Positions 1 through 7,999 of a stretch of DNA of 64,000 nt are shown here, in pieces. The first letter of the stretch is position 1. The number at the start of each line of letters is the position of its first letter. Both the position numbers and the translations under genes were made by a program. Under the pieces are notes generated by a model, which saw nothing but the letters and a program-made list of their open reading frames with translations, was not told the origin of the DNA and ran no database searches. Source of the stretch: Jeotgalibaca porci (lineage in GTDB: Bacteria; Bacillota; Bacilli; Lactobacillales; Aerococcaceae). The DNA is taken from NCBI RefSeq assembly GCF_011299095.1, contig NZ_CP049889.1:2088501-2152500 (forward strand). Reading direction: 5' to 3'.

Positions 1-800
1 TAGTAATCCCACAACGAACATAATTGCTGCAACAGCAAGAATTAAGATTGTTAGAGATTTACCTAATTGGTCTTGGTTCTCTTGAAGAGGTGTTTTTGTT
101 TCTTCAGCGTTAGCCAACATGTTAGCGATGTGACCAACTTCTGTATTCATACCCGTTCCAACAACAACACCCGCTGCACGTCCGTAAGTTACGTTTGTAC
201 TTGAGAATGCCATGTTCAAGCGGTCACCGATACCAGCATCAGCATCGATATCAACAAGCTCTTTCTCTACAGGAACAGATTCACCTGTAAGAGCAGCTTC
301 TTCAATCTTAAGGGAGTTTGATTCAATCAAACGTAGGTCAGCAGGGACAACGTCACCAGCTTCTAGTAATACGATATCACCAGGAACGATTTCGTCACTA
401 CGAACAGTAACAACTTCGCCATCACGCTTTACGCGAGCCATAGGAGATGCCATTTGTCTCAAAGCCGCAATTGCTTCTTCAGCTTTAGATTCTTGATAAA
501 CACCAAGAACAGCATTCAAAACAACTACCATTAAAATAATAATTGCGTCAGAAATTTCACCAAGAACGCCAGAGATTAAAGCAGCTGCTAATAGGACTAC
601 GATCATAAAATCTTTGAATTGATCCATGAACTTAGCAAGGAGTGATTTTTGTTCTCCCTCCTCTAAAGCGTTAGGACCGTATTCTTCAGCCCGTTTTTTT
701 GCTTCTGCACTCGTAAGACCTGTTGCTGTTGAGTCTAGTTTTGATAAGACTGTTTCAGCATTTTGAGCGAAGAAAGCTTCACGTAATTGTTCTTTTGCCA
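1..800 (-). CDS. Cation-transporting P-type ATPase, N-terminal part (cut by window edge)
   Basis: This is the first ~266 residues of a P2-type (Ca/Mn-like) cation pump. The GTG start at 800 follows a GAGAGGGG ribosome site, and the protein opens MAKEQLREAFFAQNAE. A short cytoplasmic cation-ATPase N domain is followed by two hydrophobic segments (around residues 60-100), then the actuator domain with the LTGESVPVEK loop needed for dephosphorylation, then the start of a third membrane segment. The phosphorylation site (DKTGT) lies beyond the window. A Mn-type riboswitch in the leader makes manganese export the best guess, by analogy with Lactococcus YoaB and pneumococcal MgtA. Calcium transport cannot be excluded from sequence alone. 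Confidence 0.93.
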
Positions 801-843
801 CAATTTTTCCCCTCTCTAAAACTATATATTTTGTGCTAGATAT

Positions 844-1000
844 GAAAAAAGACCTATGCATTTCAAGACAAACCTCTATAAGTAGAAAGTTTTCCTGTAT
901 GCATAAGTCTCACTATTTAAGATAACACCAGCAGAATAGTGAAACTTCTACTTATTGTTGATGCTACCACAGCCGGAGCTGCTAGTTACTCCCCTATGGA
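844..1000 (-). promoter_or_regulatory. yybP-ykoY-type (Mn2+) riboswitch with terminator
   Basis: Read on the minus strand, the leader carries the hallmark GGGGAGUA segment (complement of 987-994), then a short hairpin (CUAGCAG/CUGUGGUAG) and an AUCAACAAUAAG stretch. This is the layout of the yybP-ykoY family. It ends in a strong 11-bp stem (GACUUAUGCAU with AUGCAUAGGUC, 909-899 and 861-851) followed by UUUUUUC, an intrinsic terminator. The segment AAGUAGAAGUUU can pair with AAACUUUCUACUU, which lies in the terminator loop, so an alternative fold is available. Known members sense Mn2+ and turn on export pumps. The class is assigned by eye, without a covariance-model search. Confidence 0.72.
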
Positions 1001-1025
1001 GATATTCGAATCTAACACTTCTTAC

Positions 1026-1054
1026 AGTATAAGGCTAAATATGCTAATTATCAA
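1026..1054 (-). promoter_or_regulatory. Promoter of the P-type ATPase riboswitch leader
   Basis: The minus strand reads TTGATA (1054-1049), a 17-nt spacer, then TATACT (1031-1026). This is a near-consensus sigma-A promoter. Transcription should start near 1019, just upstream of the GGGGAGUA riboswitch core. Confidence 0.8.
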
Positions 1055-1071
1055 GCAAAAACTTGAAATGA

Positions 1072-2544
1072 TTAAAAATATTGGATGAATGCCATAATAA
1101 TGTAATTAATTAAGAATAGAATAGTTGAACCCCATAGGATAGGGTGAATTTCTTTCGCTTTACCCAACGTAACTTTCACGATTACAAAGAAGATGAAGCC
1201 AGCTGCGATACCTGTTGAAATGTTGTACGTCAATCCCATAAACACAGAAGCAAAGAAAGCAGGGATTGCTTCTTCTAAATCAGTCCAATTGATATCTTTA
1301 AATGAACCCATCATCAAAACACCCACAATGATAAGGGAAGGAGCAGTAGCTGCTGCCGGAACAACTCCAATAAGTGGAGCGAAGAATGCACTAACTACGA
1401 ATAGAATAGCAACGACTACAGCTGTCAAACCAGTACGACCACCAGAACCGATTCCTGCTGCACTCTCAACGAAAGTAGTTGTATTGGAAGTTCCGAAAAT
1501 AGCACCAAAGATTGTTCCGATTGAATCTGCGAAAAGAGCTTTATCCATTTTAGAATTAAAACCTTTTCCTTCTTCCAAAGCTTTTTCATCTTCGGCTGAG
1601 AAGATACCTGTACGACGACCCGTACCCATAAATGTTCCAATTGTATCAAATGTATCGGATAGACTGAAAGCAAAAATTGTCATTAAAACCAGTGGAAGGC
1701 GAGAAGTATCAGTGAATAATGATAATAGTCCTTCGCTTCCGAATGCTGCACCAAATGTGACACCTAGCTCATCAATTGCAGATCCTAATGTGTTAGCTGC
1801 AAGGATTTCAGGTGAAACTTGTACAACTCCCATTGGAATTCCTACAAGAGTAGTAGCAATAATACCAATCATGATGGCACCACGTACATTTTTGATCATT
1901 AAGATAATCGTTAGAATAACACCGAACAATGCTAATAAAGAAGCAGGTTGCGTAAAGTTAACTAGTGCCGGAACGATTCCGCCGCTTGTAATAACAGTAC
2001 CGATACCACCATCATAAGCAGATTGAGCTGCATCATATGGTGCACCATTAATAGAAAGAATAGTACCAGCATCAGAAGTAAATTCTAACCAGCCTGCATT
2101 TTTAATACCGATATAAGCGATAAAAATACCAATACCACCACTGATTGCATGTTGCAATGACTCAGGAATGGATTTAATAATCATTTTTCTAACTTTAGTT
2201 ACAGTGATTAGAACGTTAACCACCCCGCATAGGAATACCATTGCAAGAGCTTGTTGCCAAGAGAAACCTAGTTGGAAAACAACTGTAAAAGTAAAGAATG
2301 CATTTAATCCCATTCCGGGTGCAAGTGCATAAGGAACGTTCGCGAATAATCCCATTACTAAAGTACTAATAGCAGAAGCGATAATAGTCGCAAGAAATAC
2401 TGCTTGGCTTGGCATACCTGACAAAGCCAAGATGCTTGGATTAACAAAAATGATATAAGCCATTGCGAAAAACGTTGTGAATCCCGCTAAAATTTCAGTT
2501 GATACAGATGTTCCGTGTTCTTTCAGTTTAAAAAACTGGTCCAT
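1072..2544 (-). CDS. NCS2-family purine (guanine/hypoxanthine/adenine) permease
   Basis: A 490-residue polytopic membrane protein of the AzgA/PbuG/PbuO branch of the NCS2 nucleobase:cation symporters, of normal length for that branch. It opens MDQFFKLKEHGTSVSTEI, carries the conserved early segment PGMGLNAFF in TM3, and has the later FDTIGTFMGTGRR and TTTFVESAAGIGSGGRTG motifs that are typical of this group. The start is supported by AAAGGAG 8-9 bases upstream. Its own promoter and a PurBox lie upstream, so uptake is probably controlled by PurR. Which purine it prefers cannot be read from the sequence. Confidence 0.95.
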   Translation of the reverse strand: MDQFFKLKEHGTSVSTEILAGFTTFFAMAYIIFVNPSILALSGMPSQAVFLATIIASAISTLVMGLFANVPYALAPGMGLNAFFTFTVVFQLGFSWQQALAMVFLCGVVNVLITVTKVRKMIIKSIPESLQHAISGGIGIFIAYIGIKNAGWLEFTSDAGTILSINGAPYDAAQSAYDGGIGTVITSGGIVPALVNFTQPASLLALFGVILTIILMIKNVRGAIMIGIIATTLVGIPMGVVQVSPEILAANTLGSAIDELGVTFGAAFGSEGLLSLFTDTSRLPLVLMTIFAFSLSDTFDTIGTFMGTGRRTGIFSAEDEKALEEGKGFNSKMDKALFADSIGTIFGAIFGTSNTTTFVESAAGIGSGGRTGLTAVVVAILFVVSAFFAPLIGVVPAAATAPSLIIVGVLMMGSFKDINWTDLEEAIPAFFASVFMGLTYNISTGIAAGFIFFVIVKVTLGKAKEIHPILWGSTILFLINYIIMAFIQYF

Positions 2545-2625
2545 GATTAATCTCCTTTTATACGATATATTTGTGTGCCTAAAAGAAATAAATGCAAAAT
2601 GTTAACAAATGTGTAGCACCCAGTC

Positions 2626-2654
2626 ATTATAACCGACTTGTAATTCATAATCAA
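2626..2654 (-). promoter_or_regulatory. Promoter of the purine permease
   Basis: Minus-strand TTGATT (2654-2649), 17-nt spacer, TATAAT (2631-2626). The predicted start of transcription is about 2619. It is flanked by two copies of a TGTTAACA-centred 13-mer (2596-2608 and 2659-2671). Confidence 0.8.
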
Positions 2655-2691
2655 TATTAAAATGTTAACAATTGTAACTTACAAAATAACT

Positions 2692-2704
2692 AATGTTCGT
2701 ATTT
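2692..2704 (-). promoter_or_regulatory. Candidate PurBox (PurR site)
   Basis: The minus strand reads AAATACGAACATT, which fits the PurBox consensus AWWWCCGAACWWT at 12 of 13 positions. Its central G is about 78-79 bases upstream of the predicted transcription start. PurBoxes of PurR-activated lactococcal promoters sit near -76, so this position fits activation by PurR. Confidence 0.65.
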
Positions 2705-2779
2705 TAAGGCTAAAAGGAAGTTTTTATCACTCTTTGTATCTATGGTAGAATGTATAAAGAACTGACTGGGGGCGTCGAG

Positions 2780-3529
2780 ATGAGGCAGCAATTATTTGTG
2801 GTAGGAGATATCCATGGGGAGTATGACATGCTTGTGAAGCTGCTGGAACAGTGGGATAAGAAAACACAAACCTTACTTTTTGTTGGTGATTTAGCGGATA
2901 GAGGGCTGAATTCTAAAGCATGTATAGAGTTAGTATATAGACTAGTTGCGGCGGGAGATGCCATTTGTTTGACCGGTAATCATGAGCAACTCTTTTTACA
3001 ATTCTTAGAGCAGCCAGATACCTTTTATGGCAATTATTTGATTAATGGCGGCGCAAGTACAATTAGTTCCTTGCTGCCGGATTTAAGACAGAGTACAGCT
3101 CAACCAACAGAAATAGCGGAAAAAATAAAGGACCAATACCCAGATTTGATCGCCTTTATTTCCTCCATGCCGCTTTATTTTGAATGGCATCATTATTTAT
3201 TCGTTCATGCGGGAGTGGACTTATCACTTCCTGATTGGAAGGAAACACCAACAAAAGATTTTTATTGGATTCGAGAACCCTTTCATCGAGGGATTAATCA
3301 AACGGGGAAAGTTATTGTTTTTGGACATACTCCGACACCGGGATTACATAATGCTGACAACAATTATGATATTTGGGAATCAGATAATAAAATAGGTATA
3401 GATGGTGGGGCGGTTTTTGGTGGTATTCTGCATGGCTTAGTATTTGACCAGAATACGCTTGTCGCGCACTATGGCGTTCAAAAGAAGAACGATGTACCTG
3501 AATGCATCACTTATATTGAAGGGACGTAA
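2780..3529 (+). CDS. Metallophosphoesterase (PrpA/PrpE-like phosphatase)
   Basis: A 249-residue calcineurin-fold phosphoesterase. The dimetal motifs are all present in order: GDIHG near residue 10, GDLADRG near 40, GNHE near 70, and later metal-ligand histidines in FVHAG and FGHTP. The family includes protein serine/threonine phosphatases and diadenosine tetraphosphatases, and the sequence does not decide between them. The ATG at 2780 was chosen because GGGGG lies about 8 bases upstream. An upstream in-frame ATG at 2750 lies about where transcription probably begins. The gene ends 7 bases before tex. Confidence 0.9.
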   Translation: MRQQLFVVGDIHGEYDMLVKLLEQWDKKTQTLLFVGDLADRGLNSKACIELVYRLVAAGDAICLTGNHEQLFLQFLEQPDTFYGNYLINGGASTISSLLPDLRQSTAQPTEIAEKIKDQYPDLIAFISSMPLYFEWHHYLFVHAGVDLSLPDWKETPTKDFYWIREPFHRGINQTGKVIVFGHTPTPGLHNADNNYDIWESDNKIGIDGGAVFGGILHGLVFDQNTLVAHYGVQKKNDVPECITYIEGT

Positions 3530-3536
3530 TAAACTA

Positions 3537-5699
3537 ATGGCAGAAAATGAGAAGATACTTTTACTTTTGAAGAAAGAATTAAAGGGATATAAAAGCGGGC
3601 AAATCGAATCCGTATTAGGATTGTTGGCTGAAGGGAATACAGTTCCTTTTATTGCACGCTATAGGAAAGAAATGACAGGTTCGCTGGATGAGGTCCAAAT
3701 TCGAGAAGTGGAAGAACGCCATCACTATTTGACTAATCTAGAGAATCGTAAAGAAGAAGTTATTAGAACTATCGAAGAACAAGGGAAAATGACGCCGGAA
3801 TTGCTGACTGCTATTCAAGCTGCTGAAAAAATGCAAAAAGTAGAGGATTTGTATCGTCCTTATAAACAAAAGCGCCGGACGAAGGCTGCTATTGCAAAGG
3901 AGCAAGGTCTTGAACCGTTGGCAGAGTGGTTAATGACATTCCCAATATCTGGGTCAATCGAAGATAAAGCACGTGAATTTATAACTGAAGAAGTTGAATC
4001 TGTCGAAGCTGCGTTGCAAGGGTCGCATGAAATCATCGCTGAAATTGTGAGTGATGAACCAACATTCCGCGAGCGCATCCGCGAGTTTACAAAACGTTTT
4101 GGACAAATTACGAGTACAGTAAAGAATGAAGAAGCGGATGAAAAAGGCGTTTATGAAATGTACTATGATTTCTCACAAGCCATCCAAACGATTCAGCCGC
4201 ATCGGATGTTAGCAATGAACCGTGGTGAGAAAGAGAATATTTTGCGTGTCTCTTTTCTTATTGATACGGAAAAAATATTCGGCTACTTGGCTACAAATCT
4301 AATAAAAAATGAAAAGAGCATGACGGTGCCACTCGTTGAGGCCGCCTATAAAGATAGTTATCAACGCTTTATCGGACCAGCAATTGAAAGAGAAATTCGC
4401 AATGAACTCACAGAAATAGCAGAAGAGCAGGCAATCTCTATTTTTGGTGAGAACCTACGAAATTTATTATTGCAGCCACCGATGAAAGGGAAGGTTGTAA
4501 TGGGCTTTGATCCGGCTTACCGGACAGGATGTAAATTGGCTATCGTAGATGCAACAGGAAAAGTGTTGGCAAAAGATGTTATTTACCCACATAAACCGGC
4601 ATCGAAATTTAAAATGCAAGAAGCGGGACCGCGCTTCAATGAATTAATTACGCGTTATAATGTAGAGATGGTTGCGATTGGAAATGGAACGGCAAGCCGA
4701 GAGTCAGAATTATTTGTTTCCGAGCAAATTAAACAACTGGAACAAACAGTTTATTATGTAATAGTGAATGAAGCGGGTGCTTCAGTTTACTCTGCGAGTG
4801 ATATTGCCCGCGAAGAATTCCCTGACTTCCAAGTAGAAGAGAGAAGTGCTGTCAGCATTGCGCGTCGCTTGCAAGATCCGCTCGCTGAATTAGTGAAAAT
4901 TGATCCGAAATCTGTAGGTGTTGGGCAATACCAACATGACGTTTCTCAAAAACGTCTAACAGAGCGCTTGGACTTCGTCGTCGAAACAGCTGTTAACCAA
5001 GTAGGCGTTAACTTAAATACTGCAAGTGCGCCACTGTTGCAACATGTATCCGGCTTAAATAAAACGATTGCGAATAACGTTGTGGCTTACCGTGAAGAAA
5101 ATGGTGCGTTTGTTTCACGTACTGAATTGAAAAAAGTTCCGCGTCTAGGACCCAAAGCTTTCGAGCAAGCAGCGGGCTTCCTTCGTATAATAGATGGGAA
5201 GAACATTTTAGATAATACGGATATCCATCCGGAATCTTACGCTGAAGCGAAATCTGTCCTTAAACTGGTTGACTTGGACTTGAAAGATGTAGGCTCTGAG
5301 AAAGCGCGAGAAGTCTTGGCAAAATTAGACAAACAAGAAGCGCGAGAATTAACGGGATTAGGAAAAGAAACGCTTCATGACGTGATCCAAGGTTTAACCA
5401 AACCAGGTCGCGATTTACGTGATGATATTTCCCAACCTTTGTTGCGCCAAGATGTTCTAACAATGGAAGACTTAAAAGAAGGTATGGAATTAGAGGGAAC
5501 CGTTCGGAATGTTGTTGACTTTGGTGCTTTCGTTGATATTGGTGTGAAGCAAGATGGTTTGGTTCATATTTCTAAATTGAGTAATAATTTTGTTAAACAC
5601 CCGACCGATGTTGTAGCGGTAGGAGACATCGTCAAAGTTTGGATTGAATCAGTAGATGCTAAAAAAGGACGTATTTCTTTGACCATGTTAGCCAAATAA
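3537..5699 (+). CDS. tex: Tex-family RNA-binding transcription accessory protein
   Basis: A 720-residue protein with the full Tex layout: an N-terminal helical region, a YqgF-type RNase-H-like domain around residues 320-460 (VVMGFDPAYRTGCKLAIVDA), helix-hairpin-helix motifs around 490-560 (NTASAPLLQHVSGL; GLGKETL), and a C-terminal S1 RNA-binding domain from about 640 (GMELEGTVRNVVDFGAFVDI). Tex proteins bind nucleic acid and are linked to transcription; recent work on relatives points to a role on stalled ribosomes. The start at 3537 follows GAAGGGA. The 31 residues encoded in frame upstream overlap the previous gene and were excluded. Confidence 0.96.
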   Translation: MAENEKILLLLKKELKGYKSGQIESVLGLLAEGNTVPFIARYRKEMTGSLDEVQIREVEERHHYLTNLENRKEEVIRTIEEQGKMTPELLTAIQAAEKMQKVEDLYRPYKQKRRTKAAIAKEQGLEPLAEWLMTFPISGSIEDKAREFITEEVESVEAALQGSHEIIAEIVSDEPTFRERIREFTKRFGQITSTVKNEEADEKGVYEMYYDFSQAIQTIQPHRMLAMNRGEKENILRVSFLIDTEKIFGYLATNLIKNEKSMTVPLVEAAYKDSYQRFIGPAIEREIRNELTEIAEEQAISIFGENLRNLLLQPPMKGKVVMGFDPAYRTGCKLAIVDATGKVLAKDVIYPHKPASKFKMQEAGPRFNELITRYNVEMVAIGNGTASRESELFVSEQIKQLEQTVYYVIVNEAGASVYSASDIAREEFPDFQVEERSAVSIARRLQDPLAELVKIDPKSVGVGQYQHDVSQKRLTERLDFVVETAVNQVGVNLNTASAPLLQHVSGLNKTIANNVVAYREENGAFVSRTELKKVPRLGPKAFEQAAGFLRIIDGKNILDNTDIHPESYAEAKSVLKLVDLDLKDVGSEKAREVLAKLDKQEARELTGLGKETLHDVIQGLTKPGRDLRDDISQPLLRQDVLTMEDLKEGMELEGTVRNVVDFGAFVDIGVKQDGLVHISKLSNNFVKHPTDVVAVGDIVKVWIESVDAKKGRISLTMLAK

Positions 5700-5762
5700 T
5701 TTGTCTCCCTTTTGAATGTTTGTTAGACTAAAAACAGCAAAAGAAAGGGGAATAAATCAGAT

Positions 5763-6281
5763 ATGTCAAAGAAAATTGCAGTACTTGTTACCAATTTATT
5801 TGAAGATTCCGAATATACGTCTCCCGTTCAAGCGCTTGAAGAGGCCGGTCATACAACTGTAAGCATTGAGCATAAAGCAGGAAATGTTGTAAAAGGGAAA
5901 AAGGGAGAGGCCGAAGTCATAATTGATAAAGGGATTGATGAAGTTAACCCTGAAGATTTTGATGCCTTGTTGATACCTGGTGGTTTTTCACCCGACTCGC
6001 TTCGAAAACATGAAAGTTTCTTAGAATTTGTTCGACACTTTGATACAGAACAGAAGCCTATTTTCACTATTTGCCATGGTCCACAACTCATGATTAATGC
6101 AGAAGTTGTCAAAGGCAAGAAAATGACTTCAGTCAGTCAAGTAGCTATTGATTTGAAGAATGCGGGTGCAAACTGGGAAGACAGTGCACTTGTAATCGAC
6201 GAAAGTGGTTTGATTACGAGCCGGACTCCTGAAGATTTACCAGTCTTTAACAAAGCTATTGTCAAGGCGTTAGAAAAATAA
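5763..6281 (+). CDS. DJ-1/PfpI family protein (class I glutamine amidotransferase fold)
   Basis: A 172-residue single-domain member of the DJ-1/PfpI/YraA group, cytoplasmic. The nucleophile elbow is visible as TICHGPQ (Cys near residue 104 followed by His), and the conserved glutamate lies in the EDSEYTSPVQAL segment near the N-terminus. Relatives act as stress-induced deglycase, chaperone or protease-like proteins; the true substrate is debated. AAAGGGG 8-9 bases upstream supports the start. A strong terminator follows, so it is probably monocistronic. Confidence 0.92.
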   Translation: MSKKIAVLVTNLFEDSEYTSPVQALEEAGHTTVSIEHKAGNVVKGKKGEAEVIIDKGIDEVNPEDFDALLIPGGFSPDSLRKHESFLEFVRHFDTEQKPIFTICHGPQLMINAEVVKGKKMTSVSQVAIDLKNAGANWEDSALVIDESGLITSRTPEDLPVFNKAIVKALEK

Positions 6282-6291
6282 TATGATGAAA

Positions 6292-6325
6292 CGGCAACCC
6301 TGTTCTATAGCGGGTTGCCGTTTTC
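6292..6325 (+). terminator. Intrinsic terminator after the DJ-1/PfpI gene
   Basis: CGGCAACCC (6292-6300) pairs with GGGTTGCCG (6312-6320), followed by a short T run. Confidence 0.85.
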
Positions 6326-6352
6326 TATGAAGACAGAAAGAGAGAATGAGCA

Positions 6353-6805
6353 GTGAACCAAATAGAACTCCAGAGGTTAGTAGAAGAAACATCGCTCACT
6401 AACTTTTCAAAACCATTCCTTCATAAGGCAACTTTTAACGCAAGATTAAAGACGACAGGCGGGCGCTACTTATTAAAAACACATGACTTGGATTTTAATA
6501 AGCGCGTTTTAGAAATTTATGGAATGACTGATTTTACTAAAGTCATCATACACGAGCTCTGTCATTATCATCTTCATCTTGAAGGAAGAGGCTACCGACA
6601 TCGGGATTCGGACTTCAAAAATTTGCTTGCTGCCACAGGGGGAAGTCGCTACGTGAAAGATTTGCGAACCCCAGAAGAAAGACAATCATTGCATCAATAC
6701 CGGTGTGTAAAGTGTGCGGCTGAAATTTCACGGAAAAATAAGGTGAATGTGGCACGCTATGTTTGTGGGAAATGCCGTGGCAGGCTGATAGCAATCGAAA
6801 ACTAA
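6353..6805 (+). CDS. SprT-like zinc metalloprotease-family protein
   Basis: A 150-residue SprT-family protein. The zinc-protease signature HELCHYHLH lies near residue 65 with a further conserved histidine (GYRHRDSDFK) behind it. A C-terminal zinc ribbon has two Cys pairs (CVKCA and CGKCR). This matches the short bacterial SprT-like (UPF0213/YdcK) proteins in length and domain order. The start is GTG at 6353 with a weak AGAGAG ribosome site. The biological substrate is unknown; eukaryotic relatives (Spartan) cut DNA-protein crosslinks, which should not be transferred without evidence. Confidence 0.9.
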   Translation: MNQIELQRLVEETSLTNFSKPFLHKATFNARLKTTGGRYLLKTHDLDFNKRVLEIYGMTDFTKVIIHELCHYHLHLEGRGYRHRDSDFKNLLAATGGSRYVKDLRTPEERQSLHQYRCVKCAAEISRKNKVNVARYVCGKCRGRLIAIEN

Positions 6806-6830
6806 TAACAAAAGGTAGGTTTTACAATAA

Positions 6831-7685
6831 ATGATAATAATGTGCGATTCGACATGCGATTTACCCTTAGCGTTTCTAGAAGAGAAAGACCTTCATTTAT
6901 TCCCAGCTCTCATTACGTTAGGCGAAAAAGAGTATCGAGATATCTTGGATATTGACACCAGTAAAATTTATAACACTATAAAAAACGGGATACATCCCAA
7001 GACAGCGCAGGTCGCGGTAGCAGACTTTTACCTTAAATTTAAGCAGATTGCGAAAGAAAAAGAAGAAGGAATCTACATCTCTGTATCTTCTGGTTTATCA
7101 GGAACATACAATACGGCTTTAATGGCTCTTAAAGCTGTGAAAGAAGAGTTCTCTGAGGTGAAGATTACAGTAATCGATTCGCGAACAGCTTCGATCGGAA
7201 TAGGGGTCATGCTCTCTGAAGCCCTTGAAATGCGCGCAGCTAATAGGAGTCTTGGTGAAGTGACCAACCGGATGGAATTTATGGCGAATAACTTGGTAAC
7301 TTTATTTACATTATCTGATTTGAACTGGGTAGCAAAGGGCGGAAGGATTTCTAAAACGGCCGCAACTATTGGTTCAGTGCTTCAAATCAATCCGGTTATG
7401 GAATTGATCAATGGTAAAGTTGTGATAACTGAAAAAATTCGAGGGAAAAAGAAAGTTATGAATCGAATGATTGAAGTAATCAAAGAAAAAGCAGATCAAA
7501 TTGAGAAGCAAATAATAGGCGTGGCATATAGTGAGGACATCGAAAAGGGCAAGGAGTTTCTGGCGGAAGTTGAAAGTCAAATTGCTTCACGCGGCATTGT
7601 TTTTCGGCCTGTTGGAGCCAGTGTTGCGACACACGCAGGACTTGGAACGCTTGGTATTGCATACTTAAAAAAATATTCAAAATAA
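6831..7685 (+). CDS. DegV family fatty-acid-binding protein
   Basis: A 284-residue DegV protein. It starts with the family signature (MCDSTCDLP), has the SSGLSGTYNTA loop near residue 85, which holds the fatty-acid carboxylate in known structures, and the WVAKGGRISKTAA segment near 165. DegV/FakB proteins present fatty acids to the kinase FakA for activation to acyl phosphate. FakA is not in this window, so a role in exogenous fatty-acid use is inferred. AAAGGTAGG lies upstream of the ATG. The stop codon runs into the long two-way terminator that follows. Confidence 0.93.
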   Translation: MIIMCDSTCDLPLAFLEEKDLHLFPALITLGEKEYRDILDIDTSKIYNTIKNGIHPKTAQVAVADFYLKFKQIAKEKEEGIYISVSSGLSGTYNTALMALKAVKEEFSEVKITVIDSRTASIGIGVMLSEALEMRAANRSLGEVTNRMEFMANNLVTLFTLSDLNWVAKGGRISKTAATIGSVLQINPVMELINGKVVITEKIRGKKKVMNRMIEVIKEKADQIEKQIIGVAYSEDIEKGKEFLAEVESQIASRGIVFRPVGASVATHAGLGTLGIAYLKKYSK

Positions 7686-7727
7686 ATAGTAAAGGGGCCG
7701 GAAAAAAATCCCGGCCCCTTTACTATT
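7685..7727. terminator. Two-way terminator between degV-like gene and S24 regulator
   Basis: A perfect 17-bp stem: 7685-7701 pairs with 7711-7727, core AAAGGGGCCGG/CCGGCCCCTTT, loop of A-rich sequence. It belongs to a family of GGGGCYGGGA-type hairpins that recurs in this window. The left-hand arm of the dispersed repeat starts directly after it. Confidence 0.88.
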
Positions 7728-7983
7728 AACGAATAATTGTGGCGTAAACGTGCTCAAAAAGGCAGATCCGATAGCCACTTTGTCATGGTTGTTGCTGCTT
7801 TAGCAGCTTACAAAAATGATACACTTGGGCTTCAGCCCACAGTGCTACTGAAATAATGCGCGGATGGCCTTCACCCATCCTGTGCTTATTCGCTCCAGTT
7901 GCCGTAGCCGTTGCTACTTTAGTAGCTTACGGATATGGTATGCGTTAGAAGTTTCGGATCTAAAAGCTTTTTTCCCACTCTCT
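7720..7983 (+). repeat. Dispersed modular intergenic repeat, copy A
   Basis: Non-coding sequence filling the gap between convergent genes. It starts with AACGAATAATTGTGGCG, continues with TGCTCAAAAAGGCAGATCCG, and ends TTCGGATCTAAAAGCTTTT then CCCACTCTC. Inside are small hairpins (GCTGC-TTTA-GCAGC, GGGC-TTCA-GCCC, GCTAC-TTTA-GTAGC) and an imperfect GAATAATGCGCGGATGG/CCATCCTGTGCTTATTC stem. About 130 bases are nearly identical to copy C at 62711-62924; copy B (30273-30415) is a shorter inverted copy. No open frame of note is present. Confidence 0.9.
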
Positions 7984-7999
7984 TTCCTAAAATACTCTG

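Noticed and set aside
1193-2017. Long plus-strand frame of 274 residues opposite the purine permease
   Set aside because: It is antisense to a clearly recognised membrane protein, with no ribosome site and a biased composition typical of shadow frames.
2545-2740. Purine riboswitch before the purine permease
   Set aside because: The conserved loop-loop and core sequences of the purine aptamer were not found; a PurBox explains control better.
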